From: Sphingomonas elodea ATCC 31461
GTDB lineage: Bacteria > Pseudomonadota > Alphaproteobacteria > Sphingomonadales > Sphingomonadaceae
NCBI RefSeq assembly: GCF_000226955.1
Contig: NZ_AGFU01000061.1
Location: 1 to 64,000, forward strand
Direction of reading: 5' to 3'
DNA: 64,000 nucleotides
Shown here: positions 33,529 to 41,965 of the stretch, piece by piece
Numbering within the stretch: the stretch's first letter is position 1
Layout: the number at the start of each line of letters is the position of its first letter
Program-made: the position numbers and the translations under genes
Notes under the pieces: generated by a model
The model's database searches: none
What the model was told of the DNA's origin: nothing
The model's input: only the letters and a program-made list of their open reading frames with translations

Positions 33529-34853
33529 GCGAGCCGCGACGCGACGAGGCCGCGTAGCCCCACCCGCGCCTTCAGCCGAGCCGCGAGCAGCGCCATGCCG
33601 CTGATCTTGCGCTGGACGAACAGCGTGTTGGCCGGCGGCACATGCCAGACGGCGCGGTCCTCCACCATCTGCATGCCTTCGCCGCGTACCGCCTGGAGGA
33701 AGCTGCGGTCGCCGAAGTCGAAGTCGTCGGCACGGTCGGTCTGCTCGAGGATAAGTCCGATCATCCGGTCGATCACCGCGGGGTGGCGATCCAGTGCGGC
33801 CTGACTGAAGAAGCCCAGGTCCAGCGCGGCTGTGCGCACCGCGGCGGTGTCGCTGTTCAGTCCCGCTTGCAGAAGGCTGTGATATCCTTCGGCGATATCA
33901 GCCGAAACGGGCATCGCAGCGCCGAAATCGAGCAGCACCAGTCGGCCGCTTTCGGGTTGGTAGCGATAGTTGGCGAAATTGGGATCGGTCTGGATGAAGG
34001 CGAAGTCGAATACCTCGCGCAGCACCAGATCGATCAGCGCGGTGGTCACACGGTTGCGCTCGTCCTCGCCGGCGGCCTCCAGCGTCTCGATCGGCTTGGC
34101 GGCGATATAGTCCATCGCAAGGACATTGACCGTGGAGAGCTCAGGAACCGGGCGCGGCACCAGATAGCGGTCGTCGCCGGCGAGATGATCGGCATAGCGC
34201 GTCATCATCGCGGCCTCGCGGACATAGTCCGCCTCGTCGTGGAGCTGGCGCTTGGCCTCGCCGAGCAGGGGCGCGATGTCGAGGCCCTTGGGCAGCAGGC
34301 CCGAGAGGCGGAGGAGGGTCGCGACATTGTCGACATCGGCGTCGATGCTCTCGCGGACGCCGGGATACTGGACCTTGATCGCGAGCATCCGCCCGTCGGG
34401 CAGCCGGGCGCGGTGAACCTGGCCGATCGATGCGGCGGCCATCGGATGCGCCTCGAACAGCGCGAAGCGGCGGCGCCAGTCGGCACCCCATTCCTTGGCC
34501 AGCACCTGCTGGAGCTGGGCGGGCGGCATGTGGTGGGCGCGGTCGCGCAGCCGGGCGAGGATCTGGGTCAGCTCGTCGGGCAACACGTCGCCGGCGTCGA
34601 GCGAGAGCATCTGCCCGAGCTTCATCGCCGCACCACGCAGCTGCGCCAGCTGCTCGGTCGCGCGGGCGACGTTGCCGGGGGTGAGCACGAGGTCGCGCAG
34701 TTGCGGGCGCTCACCGGCGACAAGGCGCTTGGCTCCTTCCGCCAGCACGTTGCCGGCAACGCCCCCGGCGAGACGGCCCATCACGCCGAAGCGTGAAAGG
34801 CGACCCTTCGGGACGGCGCGGGCGCGCCCGTCATATGCATTGTCATCCGCCAT
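33522..34853 (-). CDS. ABC1/UbiB (AarF) family atypical kinase
   Basis: The protein has 443 residues from the ATG at 34853. The family KxGQ motif is GAAMKLGQMLSLD. The nucleotide site includes HPMAAASIGQVHRARL (the A-rich loop) and AIKVQYPGV with the Lys. The acidic catalytic motif is FIQTDPNFANYRY, and the metal motif is LLDFGAAM. Such proteins support coenzyme Q metabolism or related lipid handling. The start overlaps the end of the DCC1-like gene by 11 bases, making an operon with it and the photolyase. A distinct UbiB for ubiquinone synthesis may exist elsewhere. Confidence 0.92.
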   Translation of the reverse strand: MADDNAYDGRARAVPKGRLSRFGVMGRLAGGVAGNVLAEGAKRLVAGERPQLRDLVLTPGNVARATEQLAQLRGAAMKLGQMLSLDAGDVLPDELTQILARLRDRAHHMPPAQLQQVLAKEWGADWRRRFALFEAHPMAAASIGQVHRARLPDGRMLAIKVQYPGVRESIDADVDNVATLLRLSGLLPKGLDIAPLLGEAKRQLHDEADYVREAAMMTRYADHLAGDDRYLVPRPVPELSTVNVLAMDYIAAKPIETLEAAGEDERNRVTTALIDLVLREVFDFAFIQTDPNFANYRYQPESGRLVLLDFGAAMPVSADIAEGYHSLLQAGLNSDTAAVRTAALDLGFFSQAALDRHPAVIDRMIGLILEQTDRADDFDFGDRSFLQAVRGEGMQMVEDRAVWHVPPANTLFVQRKISGMALLAARLKARVGLRGLVASRLAQ

Positions 34854-35214
34854 GCCGTTCCCTTTCGCGCATCCAGCGCTGGAGTGATGGCCGAACGCGC
34901 AAGAAAGCACGATATAGCCGTTCGAGGATCCAGGTCATGCCCGGCAGCAGTGCCAGCAGCCCCAAGGGGCGCAGCAGGGGGACAGCGCGCCACATCGCCG
35001 CGAAGGCGGCCGCGCCGCTGTAGAACCGCCCGCGGGCGTCGCTGACATGGAAACGGGCGAGCAGGTCGGCCCGATCCCGCGGGCAGGTGGCGGCGCCATC
35101 GCTGACATCGACGAAGCGGAGGGCGCTGCGCCGGTCCAGCCGGCGCATCAGTGCGATCTCCCGCGTACATAACGGGCAGCCGCCATCGTACCAGACGGTG
35201 AGCGGCTCAACCAT
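34843..35214 (-). CDS. DCC1-like thiol-disulfide oxidoreductase (DUF393)
   Basis: The protein has 123 residues. It starts EPLTVWYDGGCPLCTREIAL, where DGGCPLC is the DUF393 motif with a thioredoxin-like CxxC. A mid-region helix and a hydrophobic stretch (LLRPLGLLALLPGMTWILE) follow. It is predicted to be a thioredoxin-fold protein near the membrane. The gene overlaps both neighbours: by eight bases with the photolyase and 11 with the ABC1 kinase. Such tight overlap suggests one transcript with coupled translation. Confidence 0.92.
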   Translation of the reverse strand: MVEPLTVWYDGGCPLCTREIALMRRLDRRSALRFVDVSDGAATCPRDRADLLARFHVSDARGRFYSGAAAFAAMWRAVPLLRPLGLLALLPGMTWILERLYRAFLRVRPSLQRWMRERERHGG

Positions 35215-36739
35215 TCCAGCGGCTCCCAGCTGGGATCAGCGCGTCGAGGAAGCGGGCGGAATCGGTCCGGATCTCCGCCTTGCGTTCGGCGGTCATGCGA
35301 TCAAGGTTGCGGACGATCGGGCCCATTCGCTGGTTGCGGACGAAGCGCTCGCGGTGGCGGTCGATGAAATCCCAATAGAGATAGTTGAACGGGCAGGCGT
35401 CCGGACCCGCCTTCAACTTCACCTTGTAGCGGCAGCCGGCGCAGTAATCGGACATCCGGTCGATATAGGCGCCGCTGGCCGCATAGGGCTTGGAGCCCAT
35501 GATCCCGCCATCGGCGAACAGCGCCATGCCGATGGTGTTGGGCATCTCCACCCATTCATAGGCATCGGCATAGACCGCCATGTACCAGACATGCACCAGA
35601 TAGGGGTCGATACCTGCCAGCAGCGCGAAATTGCCGGTGACCATCAGCCGCTGGATATGGTGGGCATAGGCATGGGCGCGGGTCTGCTCCACCGCGTCGC
35701 GCACGCAGGCCATGTCGGTCTCGGCGGTCCAGTAGAAGTCGGGGAGCGGGCGACGGGCCTCCAGCGCATTGGCATCCGCATAGCGGGGCATGTGGAGCCA
35801 GTAGATGCCCCGCACATATTCGCGCCAGCCGAGGATCTGCCGGATGAAGCCCTCCGCGGAGTTGATCGGCACCCGTCCGGCGCGCCATTCGGCCTCCGCG
35901 CGGCGGCACAGGTCCAGCGGGTCGAGCAGGCCGATGTTCAGATAGAGGGCGAGGTGCGCGTGGAACAGCACCGGTTCGCCGCGGCGCATCGCGTCCTGAT
36001 AGTCGCCGAAACGGGGCAGGGCATGGGCGAGGAAATGGTCGCGCGCCTTCTCGGCGTCGGCGCGGGTGACGGCGAGCGCGAAGGGACGGAGGTCACCGAA
36101 ATTGTCGGGGAAGCGCCGCTCGACCAGGTCGAGCACCTCGAGCGTGATCGTATCCGGTTCGAACGCCGGCAGCGGCGGCGCGCTGGTGCCGGGGGGCGGG
36201 GTGCCGCGATTGTCATGGTCGTAGTTCCACTCGCCGCCCGCGGGTTTGTCTCCTTCCATCAGCAGGCGGCTACGGCGGCGCATGTCGCGATAGAAATATT
36301 CCATCCGCAGCGTGCGGCGACCCTGCGCCCAAGCGCGAAACCCCTCCGGATCGATCAGGAAGCGCGTGTCCGGCAGCAGGGTTAGGCCGGGGACGGCGGC
36401 CAATGCCTGGCGCAATCGCCACTCGCCCGGCTCGGTGCAGAGAACCTCGTCCACCATCAGGTCCGCGCGAGCCCGCTCGATCTCGCCCGTCAGGCTGCCG
36501 CTGTTCTCGGGATCCTCGAGCGTCGTGTAGCGCACCTGCCAACCCGCCGACCGCAGTTCCTCGGCGAAATGGCGCATGGCGGCAAAGACGAAGGCGAGCT
36601 TCTTCCGGTGGTGCGGAACATAGGTCGCCTCCGCTGCGACCTCCGCCATCAAGACGACATCCTCGCGCGGGTCCGCCTCGGCCAGCGAGGAAAGGTCGGT
36701 GCTCAGCTGGTCGCCGAGCAGGAGGATGAGGCGGGGCAT
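35207..36739 (-). CDS. Fe-S bacterial cryptochrome/(6-4) photolyase family protein (PhrB-like)
   Basis: The protein has 510 residues from MPRLILLLGDQLS; an ATG three codons upstream is an alternative. Four Cys at positions 345, 433, 436 and 449 (TDMACVRD, YCAGCRYK, DACPFN) have the same spacing (88, 3, 13) that I recall for the 4Fe-4S ligands of Agrobacterium PhrB. The C-terminal FAD region shows GWREYVRGIYW and HHIQRLMVTGNFALLAG. This class repairs (6-4) photoproducts using FAD and often a lumazine antenna. It heads a three-gene overlapping run with the DCC1 and ABC1 kinase genes and is divergent from the DUF3429 gene. Confidence 0.95.
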   Translation of the reverse strand: MPRLILLLGDQLSTDLSSLAEADPREDVVLMAEVAAEATYVPHHRKKLAFVFAAMRHFAEELRSAGWQVRYTTLEDPENSGSLTGEIERARADLMVDEVLCTEPGEWRLRQALAAVPGLTLLPDTRFLIDPEGFRAWAQGRRTLRMEYFYRDMRRRSRLLMEGDKPAGGEWNYDHDNRGTPPPGTSAPPLPAFEPDTITLEVLDLVERRFPDNFGDLRPFALAVTRADAEKARDHFLAHALPRFGDYQDAMRRGEPVLFHAHLALYLNIGLLDPLDLCRRAEAEWRAGRVPINSAEGFIRQILGWREYVRGIYWLHMPRYADANALEARRPLPDFYWTAETDMACVRDAVEQTRAHAYAHHIQRLMVTGNFALLAGIDPYLVHVWYMAVYADAYEWVEMPNTIGMALFADGGIMGSKPYAASGAYIDRMSDYCAGCRYKVKLKAGPDACPFNYLYWDFIDRHRERFVRNQRMGPIVRNLDRMTAERKAEIRTDSARFLDALIPAGSRWNG

Positions 36740-36827
36740 GGCCAGCATGTGGGGCAGGGGGCGAACCGGGGCGCGATGTCTTTTCGGACAGGTTGAGAGG
36801 CGGCAGGGCGCGGGCGATGCCGCATCC

Positions 36828-37277
36828 ATGGAAACCGCACCGGCCCCGCTTGCCCCCGCCGTCCGCCTGCTCGGCTATGCCGGGCTGCTGCCGCTGGTCG
36901 GCTGTGCCGCGGGCCTGTTCCTTCTGCCAATGCACCGCGCGTTGCTGCTGGAGATCGGCTTCGGCTACGCGGCACTGATCTACAGCTTTCTCGGAGGGCT
37001 GTGGTGGGGGCAGGGGATCGCGCATGCCCGCGGCTCGGCATGGCTGTTCGGCGTTGCGGTGCTTCCGTCGCTGATCGGCTGGGGGCTGCTGCTTCTCCAG
37101 CGCATGGGCTGGACCACGGCGCAGGCGTTGCCGGTGCTGGGCGCCGCAATCCTGGCGTCCCCGCTGGTCGATCTGGTGCTGCAGCGGAGCATGGGCGCCG
37201 TGCCCGGCTGGATTGCGCTGCGTGTGCAGCTGTCCACCGGGCTCGGCCTTCTCACGCTCGCGCTGGCGATGCTTTAG
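36828..37277 (+). CDS. DUF3429 membrane protein
   Basis: This protein has 149 residues from the ATG at 36828. Four to five hydrophobic helices are seen (LLGYAGLLPLVGCAAGLFLL, YAALIYSFLGGLWWGQGI, WLFGVAVLPSLIGWGLLLL, LGLLTLALAML). The Y-S-F-L-G-G-x-x-W-G motif is typical of DUF3429. Function is unknown. It is divergent from the photolyase and convergent with the renalase-like gene, overlapping it by four bases at the 3' end. Such genes often appear near light or stress genes in Proteobacteria, from memory. Confidence 0.85.
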   Translation: METAPAPLAPAVRLLGYAGLLPLVGCAAGLFLLPMHRALLLEIGFGYAALIYSFLGGLWWGQGIAHARGSAWLFGVAVLPSLIGWGLLLLQRMGWTTAQALPVLGAAILASPLVDLVLQRSMGAVPGWIALRVQLSTGLGLLTLALAML

Positions 37278-38221
37278 GCCGCTTCCGCCGCGCTGCCGAT
37301 CATCGCGCCGAGCCGATGGCCGGAAAGCCAGGCCAGCTCGACGCGCGGACCCTGCAGCCAGTCGCCACAGGCACCGAGCCGCAGCGCGCCGTTCCACAGG
37401 GCTCCCTTATCGACGCCGGGCGTCATCGCGAAGCGCCAGCGATGTGCCGCGAGATAGCGGACCGGCGGCACCGGCCCGTCCGCATGCACCAGCAGCGCAT
37501 CGAGCAGCGCCTGCGCGACCGCTTCCGGCGTATCCTCGAGGTGGAGGGCGGACCAGGAGCCATGCGCCTGCACCACCCAGGTTTCGCCGTCGTGGCGACC
37601 CGGCTTTGCGCCGTCGCGCGCGGCCCAGCCGATGATGCCATGCTGGCGGATGCTGTCGGCGGCGATCGGCACGCGGTTCTCGAAGGCCATCATCGCCGTC
37701 CAGCACGGCTGGGACCGCGCGGCCATGGCGTCGGCGGCCATCATTAGGTCGTGCGAGCCGAGGAACGCGGCGGCCTGCTCCGCCGGCAGTGCCACGATTG
37801 CGGCGTCATAGGGGCCGTGCTGCCCTTCCTGAAGCCGCACGTGCCAGCCGGCGATGTCGCGGGTCAGCGCCACGACATGGTGGCGGAAATGCACGCGGTG
37901 CGTCTCCGCCATGCGGCGCACGGGCGCGTTCATCGCAGGCGTGCCGACCCAGGCATCGGGCCCGGCTTCCTGCCACGGGCTGGCAACGCCCTGGGTCTGC
38001 CAGTCCTGCACCTGGCGGCGAAAGCGATCGTCGCGGACGGTGAAATACTGCGCACCATGATCGAACTGGAGCTGTTCGCCGTCCAGCTCGACCCGCCGGG
38101 TGGACATCCGCCCGCCGGGCCCGCGGCCCTTGTCGAACAGCGTCACCTGGTGGCCGGCGGCCCGCAACTGATCGGCACAAGCCAGCCCTGCAATACCGGC
38201 GCCGAGGATCACCACGTCCAT
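37274..38221 (-). CDS. Renalase-like FAD/NAD(P)-binding flavoprotein
   Basis: The protein has 315 residues from the ATG at 38221. The dinucleotide-binding motif is VILGAGIAGLACADQLR, followed by VTLFDKGRGPGGRMSTRR, typical of the renalase/amine-oxidase-like group. The C-terminal FAD contact is LRLGACGDWLQGPRVELAW. It probably oxidises an NAD(P)H-like or amine substrate. A Met six residues further upstream (38239) is less likely. It lies directly downstream of folE on the same strand (14-bp gap), so it is probably cotranscribed with it. Confidence 0.9.
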   Translation of the reverse strand: MDVVILGAGIAGLACADQLRAAGHQVTLFDKGRGPGGRMSTRRVELDGEQLQFDHGAQYFTVRDDRFRRQVQDWQTQGVASPWQEAGPDAWVGTPAMNAPVRRMAETHRVHFRHHVVALTRDIAGWHVRLQEGQHGPYDAAIVALPAEQAAAFLGSHDLMMAADAMAARSQPCWTAMMAFENRVPIAADSIRQHGIIGWAARDGAKPGRHDGETWVVQAHGSWSALHLEDTPEAVAQALLDALLVHADGPVPPVRYLAAHRWRFAMTPGVDKGALWNGALRLGACGDWLQGPRVELAWLSGHRLGAMIGSAAEAA

Positions 38222-38235
38222 CGCAACGATCCCGT

Positions 38236-38850
38236 TCAATAGCCCATCAGCGACATGAGTTCGGCACGGCTGCTGCGATCCTCGAGGAAGCAGCCCAGCA
38301 TCCGGCTGGTTACCATGTTGACACCGTGCGTCTTCACCCCACGCCCGGTCATGCAGCCATGCTGCGCCTCGATCACCACGGCGACCCCGGCCGGCTTCAG
38401 ATGTTCCCAGATCGACTGGGCGATCTCGGCGGTCAGGCGCTCCTGAATCTGCAGGCGACGCGCATAGCCATGGAGGACGCGGGCAAGCTTCGAAATGCCG
38501 ACCACACGGTCCTTGGGAAGATAGGCGATGGAAGCCTTTCCAGTGATCGGCGCGAGGTGGTGTTCGCAGTGCGACTGGAACGGAATATCTTTCAGCAGGA
38601 CGATCTCGTCATAGCCGGCAACCTCCTCGAAGGTGCGGGCGAGATGCATGCCGGGATCTTCCTCGTAGCCGGCGCAATATTCCCGCCACGCCTTGGCGTG
38701 GCGCTTCGGCGTATCGACCAGCCCCTCGCGTTCCGGATCTTCCCCTACCCAGCGGAGCAGGGTGCGAACGGCCTCCTGTACTTCCTCGGGCACCATTTCG
38801 TGCCCAGATTCGTTGTCGGCCCGTTCTATGTCGTTGCAGAAGAAGTTCAT
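38236..38850 (-). CDS. folE: GTP cyclohydrolase I
   Basis: This protein has 204 residues from the ATG at 38850. Zinc ligands lie in SHCEHHLAPITGKASIAY (Cys and His) and EAQHGCMTGRGVKTHG (second Cys). LARVLHGYARRLQIQERLT is the conserved helix. It converts GTP to dihydroneopterin triphosphate for folate and pterin cofactors. Folate (MTHF) is an antenna of class I photolyases, which fits the neighbourhood. The frame is open 85 codons upstream through the promoter region, which is not coding. It is divergent from the LOV-HTH gene. Confidence 0.97.
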   Translation of the reverse strand: MNFFCNDIERADNESGHEMVPEEVQEAVRTLLRWVGEDPEREGLVDTPKRHAKAWREYCAGYEEDPGMHLARTFEEVAGYDEIVLLKDIPFQSHCEHHLAPITGKASIAYLPKDRVVGISKLARVLHGYARRLQIQERLTAEIAQSIWEHLKPAGVAVVIEAQHGCMTGRGVKTHGVNMVTSRMLGCFLEDRSSRAELMSLMGY

Positions 38851-38905
38851 CGGGCCTACCTTTCGTTTCACCGGCAGCGTTTGCTTGGCACGCCGGCATC
38901 GAGTG

Positions 38906-38962
38906 TCCTCCACATGAGGAGCCCGGCTGAAACCGGGAACATGGACAAAAGGGTATCCGCTT
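38906..38962. promoter_or_regulatory. Divergent folE / LOV-HTH control region with short palindromes
   Basis: Within the 145-bp gap lie TCCTC-CACAT-GAGGA (38906-38920) and CCCGG-CTGAAA-CCGGG (38922-38937). GGAAC (38936-38940) followed after 17 bases by CGCTT resembles, with one extra base, the alphaproteobacterial general-stress sigma (EcfG) promoter GGAAC-N16-17-CGTT. These are candidates only. Confidence 0.3.
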
Positions 38963-38995
38963 GCGCGACCCCATAAGGATGCAGAAAGCCGACCA

Positions 38996-39583
38996 ATGCC
39001 ATTGACCGACATGATCGCCGGAAGTGCCGTCGCCGCGGTACTCAGCAACCCCCGCCTGCCGGACAACCCCATCATCGACTGCAACGAGGCGTTCATCGCC
39101 CTCACCGGCTATCAGCGCGACGAAATCGTCGGCCGCAACTGCCGGTTCCTGTCGGGCGACAAGACGGAGCCGTGGCTCAGCGAGGCACTGAGCGCCGGCG
39201 TCCGCGAGAAGCGGCCGGTGATGGTGGAGATCCTCAATTACAAGAAGGACGGCACGCCGTTCCGCAATGCGGTGCTGGTTGCGCCGATTTTCGGCGAGGA
39301 TGGCGAGCTCGAATATTTTCTCGGCTCGCAGATGGAAGTGGAGGGGCCGAAGGAGGGCACCGCCCACCGCGCGACCATCGCCCGGGACAAGATCGACGCG
39401 CTGTCGCCTCGGCAGCGCGCGGTGCTGATCGCGATGGCGGCCGGCAAGCTCAACAAGCAGATCGCCTACGACCTCGGCCTGACCGAGCGCACGATCAAGA
39501 TGCACCGGGCGGCGATGTTCAAGGCGCTCGGCGTGCGCACCGCGGCCGACGCGGTGCGAATGGCGATCGAAGCGGGCTACTGA
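38996..39583 (+). CDS. LOV-domain blue-light photoreceptor with LuxR-type HTH (EL222-like)
   Basis: The protein has 195 residues. The LOV domain carries the flavin-adduct motif GRNCRFLSG with Cys49, followed by EILNYKKDGTPFRNAVLVAP and YFLGSQMEVE. A linker leads to a LuxR/GerE HTH with LSPRQRAVLIAMAAGKLNKQ and LTERTIKMHRAAMFKALGV. From memory, length, order and many residues match EL222 of Erythrobacter litoralis, a light-activated DNA-binding transcription factor that dimerises on FMN-Cys adduct formation. It is divergent from folE and lies next to photolyase-related genes, which are its likely targets. Confidence 0.96.
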   Translation: MPLTDMIAGSAVAAVLSNPRLPDNPIIDCNEAFIALTGYQRDEIVGRNCRFLSGDKTEPWLSEALSAGVREKRPVMVEILNYKKDGTPFRNAVLVAPIFGEDGELEYFLGSQMEVEGPKEGTAHRATIARDKIDALSPRQRAVLIAMAAGKLNKQIAYDLGLTERTIKMHRAAMFKALGVRTAADAVRMAIEAGY

Positions 39584-39685
39584 GCCATCTGCAACGGCGC
39601 TGGCGGGTCGCCGATCAGGCGTGCCCGGCCGTGCCGATCCGCTTGGCCTGATGGCGGGGCGTAACGGCGCCCTTGCCTTGCCGCA

Positions 39686-39722
39686 CAAGAAGAAGGGGCG
39701 CCCTCCGCTGGGAAGACGCCCC
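39686..39722 (-). terminator. Terminator of the small lipoprotein gene
   Basis: Read on the minus strand, GGGGCGTCTTCC-CAGC-GGAGGGCGCCCC forms a 12-pair stem with two G-T pairs, followed by TTCTTCTT. It lies 30 bases beyond the lipoprotein stop. Confidence 0.75.
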
Positions 39723-39751
39723 GATCCGGCCCGGCCCCGTGCGGCGGCCGG

Positions 39752-39976
39752 TCAGTTGCCGTTGGCAGCAGGCGCGTCCACGCCCTCTTCCGGCGTGGCG
39801 TTGCCGATCATCGCTTCTGCCTCCGCATTGGCGCGATCCTCGGCGTCGTTCTGGTAGATCATCGCATTGGCCTCCGGCGCGAAGTTCGCGCCGTCCGCCA
39901 TGTTGGCTTCGCCGCCGCCACACGCCGCGAGCGGCGTCAGCAGGGCTGCCGCGGCCATCAGGCGAAGCTTGGTCAT
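39752..39976 (-). CDS. Small lipoprotein of unknown function
   Basis: The ATG at 39976 gives 74 residues beginning MTKLRLMAAAALLTPLAACGGG, a lipoprotein signal with lipobox LAAC. The mature part is acidic and Asn/Ala/Glu-rich (DGANFAPEANAMIYQNDAE, ANAEAEAMIGNATPEEG) and low in complexity. It is too short for a recognised fold. Small acidic lipoproteins of this kind are common in sphingomonads. A start eight codons upstream at 40000 is less likely. It is followed by a clear terminator and is probably a single-gene unit. Confidence 0.72.
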   Translation of the reverse strand: MTKLRLMAAAALLTPLAACGGGEANMADGANFAPEANAMIYQNDAEDRANAEAEAMIGNATPEEGVDAPAANGN

Positions 39977-40105
39977 CCGGGTGCTCCCAATCCATTCCAT
40001 TGTTGCGCAGGCGAACCGAGCCGCCTGTCCGAACCCGTTGCATGGGGCAGGACAGGCATGCCGTCAAACGCAAATAGGCCGACCCGCCCCAGCTTTGCCA
40101 TGTTT

Positions 40106-40124
40106 CCGCCCGAATTCGGGACGG
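40106..40124 (-). terminator. Palindrome after the M28 peptidase gene
   Basis: CCGTCCCGAATTCGGGCGG on the minus strand is an almost perfect palindrome five bases past the peptidase stop, but only AAACAT follows rather than a T-run, so it is a weak terminator candidate. Confidence 0.35.
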
Positions 40125-40128
40125 ACGG

Positions 40129-41508
40129 TCACTCGCCCTTTTCGGAGGGCACCGGCGCGATATCCTCGGCGGCGTTGGCGGCGATCGCCAGCATGGCCGC
40201 CCAGGCGGCGACGTTCTGGCGAAGCTGGGCGGGATCGATCTTGTCCAGCGTGTCGTCCGGCGTGTGGTGCAGATCGAAATAGCGGAGCCCGTCCTGCTCG
40301 AGGCCGATCGTGCCGACGCCTAGCGCCAGGATCGGCTCTACGTCGGTGCCGCCATGCGCCTTGGCGCGGCCGCGCTCGATCCCCAGCGGGTAGAGCGCTG
40401 TCTCCAGGCGATCGCCGATCGCCTTGGCGCTTTCCGGCAGGTTGGTGTCGAACTTCCAGACGCGATCGGCGCCGAAATCGGATTCCATCGCCAGCACATG
40501 GCGTTCGCCGCCATGTGCTGCGGCATAGGCCTTGCCGCCAAAGCCGCCGACTTCCTCCGCGCCGAACCACACGACGCGGATGGTGCGGCGGGGCTGGCCG
40601 AGCTTGGCCGCCTGGAGCGCCGCTGCGGTGGTGATCGCCACGCCCGCGCCGTCGTCGATCGCGCCGGTGCCGAGGTCCCAGCTGTCGAGATGGCCGCCGA
40701 CGACGATGATGCCCGCCTTGGGGTCGCTGCCGGGGATATCGGCGATGACGTTGCCGGATTCCGCCTCGCCCTTGAATTGCGGCGTGACGGTCAGGCGCAG
40801 CTTCACCGGGCCGCGCTTGACGAGCCGGAGCAGCTGCTCGGCATCGGGCACCGACAGCGCGGCGGCGGCGATCGGCGAGACGCCCTTGGCCCAGGTGGTG
40901 ACGCCGGTATGCGGGTTGCGATGATGATCGGTGCCGATCGAGCGGATCAGCACGGCCGCCGCTCCCTTGGTCGCGGCGATGCTCGGCCCGGCACGGCGAA
41001 CGGCGCCGTAATAGCCATATTGCGAACCGTCCTGCGTCGGCACCATCGCATGGTCGATAAAGGCGATCTTGCCCTTCAGGCTGCCGACGGGAGCTGCCTG
41101 GAGCTCGGCGAGCGAGGCGAAATAGACGACGTCCGCTTCCAGCGGCTGCGCGCCGGTCGAGCCCGAATAGCCGAGCGCGGCGATGGTCAGCTTCTGCGCC
41201 GACGGCCCAAGCACTTCCGCGGTTTCGGCGCCGCGCACCCAGACCGGCATGCGGTAGGTTTCGACATGGACGTTCTTGAAGCCGAGAGCGGTGAGCTTCT
41301 GCACGCCCCAGGCACGCGCACGGGCCTCCGCCTCCGTGGCGGCGAGGCGCTGGCCGACCTCGGTGGTGAGCCCCTCCACCACGTCCCAAGCGACATCGTC
41401 CTTGAGCGCGGCGTCGCGCACGCTCGCCACCTGGGCTGCGGTCTGGGCGAAGGCGGGGAGGGGCAGGGCGAGCGCGGCAGCGGCCGCAAGCAGGAGGCGC
41501 TTGGTCAT
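40129..41508 (-). CDS. Exported M28 family metallopeptidase
   Basis: The protein has 459 residues from the ATG at 41508, with signal peptide MTKRLLLAAAAALALPLPAFAQ. A protease-associated (PA)-like insert occupies about residues 125-245. The M28 zinc site is seen as VGGHLDSWDLGTGAIDDGAG (His and bridging Asp), WFGAEEVGGFG (Glu pair), MESDFGAD (Asp) and DLHHTPDDTLD (His). It is likely a periplasmic aminopeptidase or carboxypeptidase (Q-type). The frame extends 80 codons upstream without a signal peptide, so the later start is preferred. It stands alone. Confidence 0.93.
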   Translation of the reverse strand: MTKRLLLAAAAALALPLPAFAQTAAQVASVRDAALKDDVAWDVVEGLTTEVGQRLAATEAEARARAWGVQKLTALGFKNVHVETYRMPVWVRGAETAEVLGPSAQKLTIAALGYSGSTGAQPLEADVVYFASLAELQAAPVGSLKGKIAFIDHAMVPTQDGSQYGYYGAVRRAGPSIAATKGAAAVLIRSIGTDHHRNPHTGVTTWAKGVSPIAAAALSVPDAEQLLRLVKRGPVKLRLTVTPQFKGEAESGNVIADIPGSDPKAGIIVVGGHLDSWDLGTGAIDDGAGVAITTAAALQAAKLGQPRRTIRVVWFGAEEVGGFGGKAYAAAHGGERHVLAMESDFGADRVWKFDTNLPESAKAIGDRLETALYPLGIERGRAKAHGGTDVEPILALGVGTIGLEQDGLRYFDLHHTPDDTLDKIDPAQLRQNVAAWAAMLAIAANAAEDIAPVPSEKGE

Positions 41509-41573
41509 GCTGCGGATGCTAACCAGAGACGGACCGATTGCAACGCGATTCGAATGCGACGAGAAATGGTCGT

Positions 41574-41828
41574 TCAACGCCTGCGCAGTCGTTCGGCCAG
41601 TCGCAGAAAGCGGTTCAGCAGCCAGCCCAGTGCCGTGGCGGACGCGGCGATCGCCCCGAACCCCTCGATCAGCGCCAGCAGCGGGCTCGTACAATTTGCC
41701 TCGGGGTCTCCGCAGACGAGCACGGTGCCGAGGTACACGAAGGCGCACCAGGCCAGTACTGCAGGAATGGCCAGCATGAGCCCGAGTGCCACGCCCGAGT
41801 TTATCGGGCGCTTATTGCGATATGCCAT
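41574..41828 (-). CDS. Small two-helix membrane protein of unknown function
   Basis: The ATG at 41828 gives 84 residues: MAYRNKRPINSGVALG, a first helix VALGLMLAIPAVLAWCAFVYL, a loop with two Cys in VCGDPEANCTS, a second helix ALIEGFGAIAASATALGWLL, and a basic tail RLAERLRRR. The loop Cys pair could form a disulfide if periplasmic. A longer frame from 41921 has no better start. No family is recognised. It is divergent from ettA. Confidence 0.6.
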   Translation of the reverse strand: MAYRNKRPINSGVALGLMLAIPAVLAWCAFVYLGTVLVCGDPEANCTSPLLALIEGFGAIAASATALGWLLNRFLRLAERLRRR

Positions 41829-41965
41829 GGCGACAGCTTCCACGGATTGCCGTGCCGCGCAAGCTGGGCGAACCGCAGCCCCCGCGTTGCCAAGCCGGGC
41901 CCGCATCGCTACATGCCGCACGACCTTTCCAGCATCCAGAATTCTCGCAACGGAGATCCGCCACC

